This document shows, in pieces, positions 54,985 through 62,963 of a DNA stretch of 64,000 nucleotides. The stretch is from Mycolicibacterium frederiksbergense (GTDB taxonomy: Bacteria > Actinomycetota > Actinomycetes > Mycobacteriales > Mycobacteriaceae): contig NZ_CP038799.1 of NCBI RefSeq assembly GCF_012223425.1, positions 1,240,001 through 1,304,000 of the forward strand, read 5' to 3'. The position numbers and the translations under genes are program-made. Below the pieces are notes generated by a model. That model was not told where the DNA came from. It worked only from the letters and a program-made list of their open reading frames with translations, and did no database searches. Within the stretch, counting starts at the first letter, position 1; every line of letters starts with the position of its first letter.

Positions 54985-55302
54985 TCAGATGTCCTTGCCG
55001 TTGCGCTTGGAGACCCGAACCTTCTTGCCCGACTCCTCGTCGACGCGGTAGCCGATGCGGGTGGGGTTTCCGTCGGAGTCGATGACCATCACGTTGGAGA
55101 CGTGGATGGCAGCCTCCTGCGTGACGATGCCGCCGGAGGAGGCGCCGCGCTCGTTCTGCGACTGCGCGGTGTGCTTCTTGATCCGGTTGACGCCCTCGAC
55201 GAGGACCTTCTCGCGGGTCGGGTAGGCCTCGATGACCTTGCCCTTGGCGCCCTTGTCCTTACCGGAGATCACGAGCACGGTGTCACCCTTGTGCACCTTC
55301 AT
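54985..55302 (-). CDS. rplX: 50S ribosomal protein L24
   Basis: L24 initiates large-subunit assembly. The 105-residue protein has the KOW motif [20 protein letters not shown] at the N-terminus and [19 protein letters not shown]. It starts directly after the rplN stop. Confidence 0.97.
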   Translation of the reverse strand: MKVHKGDTVLVISGKDKGAKGKVIEAYPTREKVLVEGVNRIKKHTAQSQNERGASSGGIVTQEAAIHVSNVMVIDSDGNPTRIGYRVDEESGKKVRVSKRNGKDI

Positions 55303-55671
55303 TTACAGCACCTCCGGGGCGAGCGAAACGATCTTCATGAACTTCTTCTCACGCAGCTCGCGGCCCACCGGGCCGAAGATGCGGGTGCCGCGCGGATCGT
55401 TGTCCGCCTTGATGATGACGGCGGCGTTCTCGTCGAATCGGATGTAGCTGCCGTCTGCGCGACGACGTTCCTTCACGGTGCGCACGATCACGGCCTTGAC
55501 GACGTCGCCCTTCTTGACGTTGCCGCCGGGGATGGCGTCCTTGACGGTCGCCACGATGATGTCGCCGATGCCGGCATAACGTCGCGCCGAGCCACCGAGA
55601 ACGCGGATGCACAAGATTTCCTTGGCACCCGTGTTGTCGGCCACCTTCACGCGCGATTCCTGCTGAATCAC
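55303..55671 (-). CDS. rplN: 50S ribosomal protein L14
   Basis: L14 forms part of the intersubunit bridge B8 region. The 122-residue protein starts [20 protein letters not shown], with [17 protein letters not shown] and [20 protein letters not shown]. It is the first gene of the spc operon here; its leader of roughly 120 nt follows the promoter at 55800-55828. Confidence 0.97.
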   Translation of the reverse strand: MIQQESRVKVADNTGAKEILCIRVLGGSARRYAGIGDIIVATVKDAIPGGNVKKGDVVKAVIVRTVKERRRADGSYIRFDENAAVIIKADNDPRGTRIFGPVGRELREKKFMKIVSLAPEVL

Positions 55672-55792
55672 TCGATCTCCTGACCTGGTTATGTGTGCAC
55701 GGCAGATACCGACCTGACGTGCGCGGTCTTTGTTGCCCCGAGAGCACGCAGGGTTTTCTCACATGAAGAGAACCGAGGTCTGCCCCAGGCAA

Positions 55793-55809
55793 CCCCTAGA
55801 GTCTAGGGG
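55793..55809. other. 17-bp palindrome overlapping the rplN promoter -10
   Basis: CCCCTAGA and TCTAGGGG form perfect 8-bp arms around a single G. The -10 hexamer TAGACT lies inside it. The dyad could be a repressor site or chance symmetry around the -10. Confidence 0.5.
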
Positions 55810-55828
55810 ACGACCTGCGCAGAGCCAA
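55800..55828 (-). promoter_or_regulatory. Housekeeping promoter of the rplN (spc) operon
   Basis: On the minus strand TTGGCT (55823-55828), a 17-bp spacer and TAGACT (55800-55805) form a good SigA-type promoter. The transcript would start near 55793 and run through the ribosomal genes. It lies only 29 nt beyond the end of the RidA-like gene, so read-through from the catabolic operon is possible. Confidence 0.72.
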
Positions 55829-55856
55829 ATCCCAGCTCATCGGGGGCGGCACGGTT

Positions 55857-56285
55857 CTACAGGACCGCTGCGGTCAGCTCCACTTCGACGGGCGCCCCGG
55901 ACGGTAGTGCACGGACGCCGATGGCACTGCGCGCGGGCAGCGCGGAGACACCGAGTTCAGCGGCCAGCACCGCCGAGGCGCCGTCCGCGACGGCGCTCAG
56001 CGCGGTGAATCCGGGTGCGCAGGCGATGAACACCGTCATCCGCAGACACCGCAAAGCCCCAGTTCGTGGCATGGCCGCGCGGGCTGCGCTCAGTGCGTTG
56101 AGCGCGGCGAGGCCTGCCGCCGAGCGCGCCTGCTCGGCGCTCAGGGTGTCCCCGACGACACCGGTCCAGACGAGCGCACCGGCGCGTCTGGGCGTCATAC
56201 CCGCGGTGTATATGACGCCGTCGTGGCAGACCGCAGGCACATAGTCGCCCTGGGGCGTAGGGGCTTCGGTTCGCTCATTCGACAC
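55857..56285 (-). CDS. RidA/YjgF family protein
   Basis: The 142-residue protein has the RidA-type trimer core (VCHDGVIYTAGMTP, LAALNALSAARAAM, TVFIACAPGFTALSAVADGA, SAIGVRALPSGAPVEVELTA). RidA enzymes hydrolyse reactive enamines and imines; the conserved arginine is present in IGVRALPSG. The GTG at 56285 overlaps the ggt stop by 11 nt. It closes the catabolic operon, where it may scavenge an imine intermediate. The substrate is unknown. Confidence 0.83.
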   Translation of the reverse strand: MSNERTEAPTPQGDYVPAVCHDGVIYTAGMTPRRAGALVWTGVVGDTLSAEQARSAAGLAALNALSAARAAMPRTGALRCLRMTVFIACAPGFTALSAVADGASAVLAAELGVSALPARSAIGVRALPSGAPVEVELTAAVL

Positions 56286-57879
56286 CGAGCGCCACTCCCT
56301 CCTGGCGGGGGTCGGCGGCGCCGGCGAGCACACCCCGGTCGTCGACGGAGATCAGCTGGGCACTCCCGCCGGCACCGAGGTCGGGTTGCACGACGATGCG
56401 GTGCCCGAGAGCGGCCAGTTCGTCGCGCACGGCACCGGGCAGGCTGGGCTCGACGCGCAGTTCGTCGGGTGCGCCGATGACGTCGGCGTCCGAACCCGGG
56501 AACACGGTGAATCGCGATGCCGCCACCGCCTCGGCGGCATCGCGGCCGTGGTCCAGGACGTGAGAGATCAGCTGCATGTTCCACTGCACCTGCCCGTCAC
56601 CGCCAGGGGTGTTGCCGACGTGCCGCAGCGCCCCGCGCTCGTCGGTGACGATCCAGGCGTTGAGCGTGTGCAGTGGTTTGCGGCGTGGTGTGACCTCGTT
56701 GGGGTGTCCGGGCAGCAGGTAGGCACCCCGGCCCAGCCGGTTGTTGAGCACCACTCCGGTGCCGGGCACGGTGAACTTCGCCCCGAAGGTGAACGCCAGC
56801 GAGTGGATGAAGCTCACCGCGCGGCCGTCGGCGTCCACCGCCACTGTCGAGGTGGTGTCCCCCGCCGCGACCGCCATCGGGCCGCGGACTTCGATGCGGC
56901 CGTCGAGATCGCGGCGTTGCGCGTCCAGGCGTTCGGCTGTCAGGATGTAGTCGACACCGTCGCGACGATTATCGCTGCCGCACAATGCAAATCGGTCCGC
57001 GAACGACAATCGGGCGGCTCGGGCCAGCCGGTCGATGGCGGCCGCCGACAGCCATTCGGTCGCACCGAGAGCGCCGTCGCACAGGGCCGCCTGCTGCAGC
57101 ACCATCCACCCGGGCGTCGGCAGGGGCGTCTGGTGCAGCACCGCGCCGGCGTAGCGCCCGGTGAGCGCGGGCTCAGCAGTCACCTGCGCGCCCGCGGCCC
57201 ATTCGTCGCCGCTGAAGGGTGCGCCGCCGGCCTGCAACGCCGCCACGGCACGTTCGGCGAACTCGCCGGTGTAGAAACCATCGGGGTTGTGTGCCAGCAT
57301 CCGGATGGTTGCCGCCAGCGCCGGCTGCGGGAGCCTGCGCCCGACCGCAGGCGGAACACCTTGGGACGCATAGATCTCGGCGAGCCCGGGGTCGGCCGCG
57401 ATCGCCGCTGCCGCCACGCCGACATCGCCTGCGGTGCGCGCCGAGCAGGGCAGCCCGTTCTCCGCGATGCGGGCGGCGGGTTCCCACAGCTCGGGCAGCG
57501 ACCTGGTGGCGCCGCCGCCATGCAGTGCCAGCAGCGCGGCGGGTGCACCGGGCACCGCCACGGCCAGCGGCCCGTCCATCGGTATCGCGCCGAGGCCACG
57601 CGCGGCATAGAAATCCGGGGTTCCGCCGTCGGGCCCGAAGCCGGATCCGTTGACGGTCCACACCCCTCCGTCGGGTTCGCGCACCACGGCGAAGGCGTCG
57701 CCGCCGATCCCGCACTGCCCGGGCAGGGTCAGCCAGGTCAGGCCGGCCATCGCCAGCGTGGCGTCGATGGCGTTGCCACCGTCGGCCAGCACCCGGGCAC
57801 CGGCCAGGCTGGCCGCCGGATGACTGCTGCTGACCATCCCGCCCGCCGACAGTGCCGGTGGGCGTTGCGCCGCGCTCAT
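56275..57879 (-). CDS. ggt: Gamma-glutamyltransferase (Ntn hydrolase)
   Basis: The 534-residue protein has the Ntn nucleophile threonine at the start of the small subunit, in AAGDTTSTVAVDADG near residue 343, and the glycine-rich oxyanion element TPGGDGQVQWNM. It has no visible signal peptide, unlike exported GGTs, so it may be cytoplasmic. It could hydrolyse a gamma-glutamylated pathway intermediate. It overlaps the upstream Rieske gene by 1 nt (TGATG). Confidence 0.87.
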   Translation of the reverse strand: MSAAQRPPALSAGGMVSSSHPAASLAGARVLADGGNAIDATLAMAGLTWLTLPGQCGIGGDAFAVVREPDGGVWTVNGSGFGPDGGTPDFYAARGLGAIPMDGPLAVAVPGAPAALLALHGGGATRSLPELWEPAARIAENGLPCSARTAGDVGVAAAAIAADPGLAEIYASQGVPPAVGRRLPQPALAATIRMLAHNPDGFYTGEFAERAVAALQAGGAPFSGDEWAAGAQVTAEPALTGRYAGAVLHQTPLPTPGWMVLQQAALCDGALGATEWLSAAAIDRLARAARLSFADRFALCGSDNRRDGVDYILTAERLDAQRRDLDGRIEVRGPMAVAAGDTTSTVAVDADGRAVSFIHSLAFTFGAKFTVPGTGVVLNNRLGRGAYLLPGHPNEVTPRRKPLHTLNAWIVTDERGALRHVGNTPGGDGQVQWNMQLISHVLDHGRDAAEAVAASRFTVFPGSDADVIGAPDELRVEPSLPGAVRDELAALGHRIVVQPDLGAGGSAQLISVDDRGVLAGAADPRQEGVALGVE

Positions 57880-58235
57880 CAGGCGCCCCGGCGGGCCCGG
57901 CGGGTGGGGCCTGCGGGCATCTCGCCCGGCTCCACGCCGACGAAGATCTCACCGTCACGTTCCTGGCACGGGAAGGTCTTGATGGGTTCGGTGGCCGGCG
58001 GGCTGATCGGCTCACCGGTCTCCAGGTCGAACGCGCTGCCGTGGCAGGAGCAGCCGATGCCGTCGTCGCGCAGCTTGCCCGAGGACAGCAGGCAGTCCAG
58101 GTGCGTGCAGTAGTTGGAGGTGGCATAGGCCTTGCCGTTGAGCCGCGCCACGGCAAACTCGTGATCGCCGGAGTAGAACCGCCTCACGATTCCCTCGGGC
58201 ACCTGCCCTGATCGTGCTACCCGAACAAAATCCAT
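57879..58235 (-). CDS. Rieske [2Fe-2S] ferredoxin-like protein
   Basis: The 118-residue protein has the Rieske motif: CTH (Cys43, His45) and CSCH (Cys62, His65), in a compact fold. It starts MDFVRVARSGQVPEGIV, read inside a longer open frame whose upstream part has no support. It is one of two Rieske ferredoxins in the operon; this one lies between the aldehyde dehydrogenase and ggt. It likely carries electrons to an oxygenase. Confidence 0.86.
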   Translation of the reverse strand: MDFVRVARSGQVPEGIVRRFYSGDHEFAVARLNGKAYATSNYCTHLDCLLSSGKLRDDGIGCSCHGSAFDLETGEPISPPATEPIKTFPCQERDGEIFVGVEPGEMPAGPTRRARRGA

Positions 58236-58264
58236 TGTTGCTCTCCGTGTTTCTGTGTGGGGTG

Positions 58265-59710
58265 TCAGGCGTCGAGGTAGACGGTCTTCTCGGCCAGGTA
58301 GAACTCCATCATCGAAGCCCCGGCCTGTTCCTTGAACGTGGCGGTCGACGATGCCTTGTATCCGCCGAACGGCGCGTTCATCGCCATCCCGGTGGTCGGC
58401 TGATTGATCTTGACCAGACCGGTCCGCGACTCGCGGGCGAACCGCTGGGCGGTGGCCAGGTTCGAGGTGACGATCGCCGCCGACAGCCCGAACTCGGTGG
58501 CATTGGCCAGCTCGATCCCCTCGCTCAGCGAGCCCGCCCGCTGGAAGGTCAGCAACGGGCCGAACACCTCCTCGGTGACGATGCGCATCGTGGGTTCGGT
58601 ATCGGTGAACACCGCGGGCCGCACGAAATGACCACCCGGGCTTCCCGCCACGTCCACGGTGGTGCCGCCGCACCGCAACCGGGCGCCCTCGGCGACCCCG
58701 ACCGCCACATAGTGCGCAAACTTGTCGAGCTGCTGCGCGCTGGCCAACGCACCCATGTCCACACCGTCACCAGCGCCCGGGCCGACCACCAAGGCGTCGG
58801 TGCGCCGGATGACCCGCTCGACCAGTTCGTCGTGCACCGCATCGGTGGCGATCACCCGACTGGTGCCGGTGCACGCTTGACCGGACAACCCGAAGGCGCC
58901 CTTGACGATCAGCGCCGCCGCGCGGTCCAGGTCGGCGTCGTCGGCGACGAGCACCGGATTCTTGCCGCCCATCTCCAGCTGGACCCGCCGGTGCGGCCCT
59001 ACCCTGGCGTGGATGGCGCGGCCCACCTCGGTGGAACCGGTGAAGGTCACGGCCGCGATCCGCTCGTCGGCGGCCACCGCGGCACCGGCCACCCCGTCGC
59101 CCTGGACGAGCGCGATCACCGAGGGCGGCAACCCGCCGGCCAGCAGCGCCTCGACAAGGCGTTGCCCCATCAGTGGGGTGATCTCGGAGGGCTTGAACAG
59201 CACCGGGTTTCCGACCGCCAGGGCCGGTCCGAGCTTGCGCGAGGGAATGTTGAGCGGGAAGTTCCACGGGGTGATCGCACCGACGACGCCCACCGGTTCA
59301 CGCAGCGTGTACAGCAGGGTGTCGCCGGCCGCGGGCAGCGTCACTCCCCCGCCGCGGGTCGCCTCGGCGGCGTAGAACCGCAGATTCGCCGGTGTGCGAC
59401 TGACCTCCATGGTCGCCTCGGCGAGGGTTTTGCCTTCTTCGCGGACCAACTCCTCGATCAGTTCGGGGCCGCGCTTCTGCAGTTCGGCGGCAGCCGATTC
59501 CAGGATCGCGGCGCGACGCTCGGGTGCGGTCGCCGCCCATTCCGGTGCGGACTTGCACAGCCCATCCACGGCGTTGGCGACATCGGCGGGCCCCGAGGCG
59601 GGGAAGGTTCCGATGAGGTCGGCCGGGTCGGCAGGGTTGGTCCGGGAGAAGGTGTCGCCGGACAAGGCGGGCACCCAGGCCCCGCCGATGAAGTTTCCTC
59701 CGGTGGTCAT
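58265..59710 (-). CDS. Aldehyde dehydrogenase
   Basis: The 481-residue NAD(P)-dependent enzyme has the catalytic Glu in QLEMGGKNPVLV and Cys in GLSGQACTGTSRV, with the cofactor segment TPWNFPLNIPSRKLGPALAVG. The ATG at 59710 (MTTGGNFIGGAWVPALSGD) overlaps the ferredoxin reductase stop by 4 nt. In this operon it probably oxidises the aldehyde released by the oxidative step; the substrate is unknown. Confidence 0.92.
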   Translation of the reverse strand: MTTGGNFIGGAWVPALSGDTFSRTNPADPADLIGTFPASGPADVANAVDGLCKSAPEWAATAPERRAAILESAAAELQKRGPELIEELVREEGKTLAEATMEVSRTPANLRFYAAEATRGGGVTLPAAGDTLLYTLREPVGVVGAITPWNFPLNIPSRKLGPALAVGNPVLFKPSEITPLMGQRLVEALLAGGLPPSVIALVQGDGVAGAAVAADERIAAVTFTGSTEVGRAIHARVGPHRRVQLEMGGKNPVLVADDADLDRAAALIVKGAFGLSGQACTGTSRVIATDAVHDELVERVIRRTDALVVGPGAGDGVDMGALASAQQLDKFAHYVAVGVAEGARLRCGGTTVDVAGSPGGHFVRPAVFTDTEPTMRIVTEEVFGPLLTFQRAGSLSEGIELANATEFGLSAAIVTSNLATAQRFARESRTGLVKINQPTTGMAMNAPFGGYKASSTATFKEQAGASMMEFYLAEKTVYLDA

Positions 59711-60951
59711 TGCTGTACCTGCGATTCTTCGTCGATGTCTGCGTAGGCGAGATCCCACAGATCGGTGTCCTCATCGCGCAGGGCGGCTATGTCGACCTCG
59801 CGGCCCAGCAGCTCCCGCACGGCCATGATGTCCTCGCCGCGGTCGATGGTGAAGGCGCCCCGCACGGTGGCGCCTTCCAGGTAGAAGCCGGTGAAGTCCA
59901 GCGCACCGAGATCACCGCGGATCACCGGTTCTCCGGTTGCCGCACCGACGAATTGGAGGTTGCGCCCGTGCTGGTCCGACCAGAACCACGGCGCGTCATC
60001 CGAGGGTGCGTCGCGGCCCAGCATCGCGTTGGACACCGCGACGCCCTGCCTGCTGGCATTGTCGAAGTGTTCCAGGCGAACGTGGCGGCCCGCCCGCTCG
60101 GAGTACCGGCGCGCCACGTCTCCGGCGGCGTAGATGTTCGGGATGGTGCTGCGGCCCAGGGCGTCCACCACGATCCCGTCCTCGATACGCAGCCCGGTAG
60201 CCTCGGCGGCGGCGGTGTTCGGTGTGATGCCGATGCCGATCACGACGGCGTCGGCCTCGAAAGGTGCTGCGGCGTCCGTCATGTCGATGAGCACACCGTC
60301 GGCGGTGGTCCGGATGCCGGCCAACCGTACTCCGGTGCGCAGATCCACGCCGTTGTCGCGGTGCAGCAGGCTGACGGCCTGTCCCATCTCCACGCCGAGG
60401 ATGCGGGCCAGCGGCACCGGAACCGACTCGAACACGGTGACCGCCACCCCCGCGGCGGCCGCGGTGGCCGCGATCTCCAGGCCGATGAATCCCGCGCCGA
60501 TGATGGCCAGCCGCCTACCCGGCACCAGCACCGGAGCCAGCCGCAGCGCGTCGTCGAGGGTGCGCAGATAGTGCACGAGATCGGGGCGCGGCCCGGGCAC
60601 GGGCAGCGTTCGCGGTGTGCCACCGGTGGCAAAAAGCACTGCGTCGGCGACGATCTCGGAACCGCTGTCCAGCTCGACGGTCCGCGCGACCGGATCCACC
60701 CGCAGCACGCCGGTTCCGGTGACGATCTCCACGTCGTTGTCGGCGATCCAGCTGGGACGCAGAATCCAGAGGGCGGCCTCACTGTCGGTACCTGCCAAAA
60801 ATTCCTTGGACAGCGGCGGACGCTGATAGGGCGCATGGGGTTCGTCCCCGATGAGCATGATGCGGCCGTCGAACCCCTGCCTGCGCAGGTTGCGGGCGGC
60901 CACGGCGGCGGCCTGGCCGGCGCCGACGGTGACGATGGTGCGCGGTGTCAT
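59707..60951 (-). CDS. FAD-dependent ferredoxin reductase
   Basis: The 414-residue flavoprotein is of the oxygenase-coupled type: FAD motif VGAGQAAAVAARNLRRQGF, PYQRPPLSKEFL, and the NAD motif AIIGAGFIGLEIAATAAAAG. It starts at the ATG overlapping the stop of the Rieske gene (60948). It passes electrons from NAD(P)H to a ferredoxin, here probably one or both Rieske proteins. Confidence 0.92.
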   Translation of the reverse strand: MTPRTIVTVGAGQAAAVAARNLRRQGFDGRIMLIGDEPHAPYQRPPLSKEFLAGTDSEAALWILRPSWIADNDVEIVTGTGVLRVDPVARTVELDSGSEIVADAVLFATGGTPRTLPVPGPRPDLVHYLRTLDDALRLAPVLVPGRRLAIIGAGFIGLEIAATAAAAGVAVTVFESVPVPLARILGVEMGQAVSLLHRDNGVDLRTGVRLAGIRTTADGVLIDMTDAAAPFEADAVVIGIGITPNTAAAEATGLRIEDGIVVDALGRSTIPNIYAAGDVARRYSERAGRHVRLEHFDNASRQGVAVSNAMLGRDAPSDDAPWFWSDQHGRNLQFVGAATGEPVIRGDLGALDFTGFYLEGATVRGAFTIDRGEDIMAVRELLGREVDIAALRDEDTDLWDLAYADIDEESQVQQ

Positions 60952-61298
60952 GTCCGCGCCTCCTCTTCGGTGCGGGCCGGCACACGGCTTTCCGGCGCGA
61001 GGTTGACATAGATGGTGCCGTCGTCGTCGACACGCACCGGGTAGGTGGGCTGGCACAGATCCTGATCGGCCTCGTAGCCGGTCTCCAGGTCGAACTGCCA
61101 CTGGTGGCCCGGACAGATCACCTTGCCGTGCAGCAGCGTCCCCTTGAACAGCGAACGATCTTGGTGCACACAGAGATCAGCGAAGGCGTACACCCGCCCT
61201 TCGGTCTGGAACAGAGCGATGGCGGTGCCGTCGATCTCGACCCGCAGCTTGCGGCGTCTGCCCAGTTCTCGTGCGGTGGCGACCGCGGTCCACTCCAT
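60948..61298 (-). CDS. Rieske [2Fe-2S] ferredoxin
   Basis: The 116-residue protein starts MEWTAVATARELGRRRKLRV after AGGAGAATC, which fixes the start. The cluster ligands are CVH (Cys-x-His) near residue 43 and CPGH (Cys-x2-His) near residue 61. It is translationally coupled to the reductase (4-nt overlap), so the two form an electron-transfer pair feeding an oxygenase, most likely the PqqC/TenA-like protein next upstream. Confidence 0.9.
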   Translation of the reverse strand: MEWTAVATARELGRRRKLRVEIDGTAIALFQTEGRVYAFADLCVHQDRSLFKGTLLHGKVICPGHQWQFDLETGYEADQDLCQPTYPVRVDDDGTIYVNLAPESRVPARTEEEART

Positions 61299-61362
61299 GA
61301 TTCTCCTGTCCGATTTCGGCGCGCCCACGCTCGCGCAGCGGTCGTGGGCGCGCCGAAGTCAC

Positions 61363-62082
61363 TCAGACGCCGGCGGGCTCGAGCTCGGGTGCGACATAGG
61401 TGTCATACAGCCCCTTGGTGTAGGAGAAGCGCATCTCGGCTCCCCAGCGCACCATCTGCAGGCAACGCTGCTGCAGCGCCACGGTGTCGGCGTGGTCCAG
61501 CACGATCTGGTAGCCGCGCTCGCCGTGCACCACATCGGAGGTGATGTGCAGATCGAAGAACTCGATCTCGTCCTCGGTGAACTTGTAGACCTCACGCAGG
61601 GGCACGATCTGCTTGGTGTAGATGCTGGGCACCTGTGACTCCAGGCCCACCACCAGCGCGGCGGTGGCCACCACGAAGTGCTCGCGCTGCGACACCGCGT
61701 AGCACCAGGACTGCAGACCGCGAGTGATGGCATTCATGTTGTTCGGGTCCTCGATGCGTTCCTTGGTGGTCCCGCAGGCCTCGCCGAACTTGATCAACAG
61801 GTCGGTGTGCCGGATGTCGGCGAGCTCTTCCTCGTACATGTTCTGCAGCGTGAAATCCTTCGCGCCGGTGAACTCGTCGGGGGTGTTGGCGTAGATGTTG
61901 GCCAGGTAGTCGGCGAACGGCCCGACGTAGTGGAAGTGGTTCTCGGCCCAGCGGGCGAAGTGATGGCGCTCCAACTGTCCCTCGGCCCACGCCTTGGAAA
62001 ACGATGCATTCTTGGCCTCACGGCCCTTGATGGCGTTCTCCAGCTCGGCGCGGAACTCGTCGCGGCCCAGTAGTTCAGTCAT
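61363..62082 (-). CDS. PqqC/TenA-fold protein, putative diiron oxidase
   Basis: The 239-residue all-helical protein (QLERHHFARWAENHFHYVGP, MYEEELADIRHTDLLIKF, LHITSDVVHGERG) fits the haem-oxygenase-like superfamily. The pattern of Glu and His residues, especially Glu-Glu near ELADIRH and His-x3-Asp-x2-His, resembles haem-oxygenase-like diiron oxidases (UndA, CADD) more than the metal-free PqqC or TenA. It is followed by a Rieske ferredoxin, a reductase and an aldehyde dehydrogenase, so O2-dependent cleavage or oxidation of an amine or acid is a reasonable inference. The substrate is unknown. Confidence 0.75.
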   Translation of the reverse strand: MTELLGRDEFRAELENAIKGREAKNASFSKAWAEGQLERHHFARWAENHFHYVGPFADYLANIYANTPDEFTGAKDFTLQNMYEEELADIRHTDLLIKFGEACGTTKERIEDPNNMNAITRGLQSWCYAVSQREHFVVATAALVVGLESQVPSIYTKQIVPLREVYKFTEDEIEFFDLHITSDVVHGERGYQIVLDHADTVALQQRCLQMVRWGAEMRFSYTKGLYDTYVAPELEPAGV

Positions 62083-62277
62083 GGATCAGATCCCTTCGAT
62101 CAGTTGATTTCGCGAAACGATGAGCAACAGAGAATGTTTCGCAATGATGGGGGCTGCGAGACGCCGCGGCGTTGCGAAGTCGCCTCTGCACCAGCGACGT
62201 TAGCCAGCAGACCGGCGTTGCGACATGGACAACATCACCCCGGATGCCCGCGGCGACGAGGCATGGTGCACACCGCC
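62083..62277. other. Intergenic region with repeated TTTCGCAA-type elements
   Basis: This 195-bp gap, within an otherwise compact minus-strand operon, has a palindrome TTTCGCGAAA at 62108-62117, then TTTCGCAA at 62137-62144 and TTGCGAAG at 62172-62179, which are related inverted copies. It probably contains a promoter or operator for the diiron-oxidase transcript, separate from that of the HbpS-like gene. The elements are seen; the binding protein is unknown. Confidence 0.45.
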
Positions 62278-62730
62278 TCAGTGACTGCCGACCGCAGCGG
62301 TCAGCGCCTCGAACTCGGCCAGGATCGCCGCACCGACCGCCTTGTCCTGAGCGCCGTTGCCGCCACTGATCCCGACGCCGCCGATGATCTGGCCGTTGAA
62401 GACGAGCGGAAATCCGCCGACGAAGACCGCGAACTTGCCCGGCAGCATGTGGCTGATCCCGAAGGCCTCGTTGCCCGGCAGCGCCGGCCCGTCCGGCGCC
62501 TCGTTGAACAGGTGTGTGGCCCGCTCGTGACCTGCGGCGGTGAACGCCTTGGCGATGGAGATGTCAACGCCGGTCAACCTGGCACCTGGAAGGCGGTGCA
62601 GGGCAAGAACATTACCGCCGTCGTCGCAGATGCACAGAGTTTGCTTGACGCCGATCTCCTCGGCCTTGGCTCGGCCGGCCGCGAGCAGTGGCAGGGCGTC
62701 GTCGAGGGTGATCCGGTAGATCTGGTGCAT
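62278..62730 (-). CDS. HbpS/GlcG-like haem-binding protein (DUF336)
   Basis: The 150-residue protein has the DUF336 signature: ICDDGGNVLALHRLPGARLT, SIAKAFTAAGHERATHLF and PLVFNGQIIGGVGISGGNG. Members bind haem or cobalamin or serve as accessory proteins to oxidation pathways. No signal peptide is seen. It is the first minus-strand gene after the divergent PucR regulator. Its role with the catabolic genes is inferred from position. Confidence 0.85.
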   Translation of the reverse strand: MHQIYRITLDDALPLLAAGRAKAEEIGVKQTLCICDDGGNVLALHRLPGARLTGVDISIAKAFTAAGHERATHLFNEAPDGPALPGNEAFGISHMLPGKFAVFVGGFPLVFNGQIIGGVGISGGNGAQDKAVGAAILAEFEALTAAVGSH

Positions 62731-62747
62731 ATCTGCTGACCTCCTGA

Positions 62748-62777
62748 GAATTGCGGGTTTCGTGCGGGCGGCAATTC
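62748..62777. promoter_or_regulatory. Inverted repeat GAATTGC-N16-GCAATTC, candidate PucR operator
   Basis: Perfect 7-bp arms are separated by 16 bp in the 233-bp divergent region between the HbpS-like and PucR genes. The dyad lies 18 nt upstream of the HbpS-like start (62730). A site in this location could let PucR control the whole catabolic operon and itself. Binding is inference. Confidence 0.45.
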
Positions 62778-62963
62778 CGCCCCGGGCTGTTCGCCTGGTG
62801 AATGTCTACCGGTGCGAGCGGACGCCCGCCTTGGTCACAATGTCCGCTTTATCGGCCGCATCATGGTCAAACTGCACATAGGCTGTGGGCACTCGACAGT
62901 GTGATCGTGGTGGTTCGATCCGCCACCGCATCGACGAACGCACCGCACAGAGCAGGTGAGCAC

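Noticed and set aside
56386..58113. 575-codon plus-strand frame opposite ggt and the Rieske gene
   Set aside because: Antisense to ggt, whose catalytic threonine region is clear; no motif in the shadow frame.
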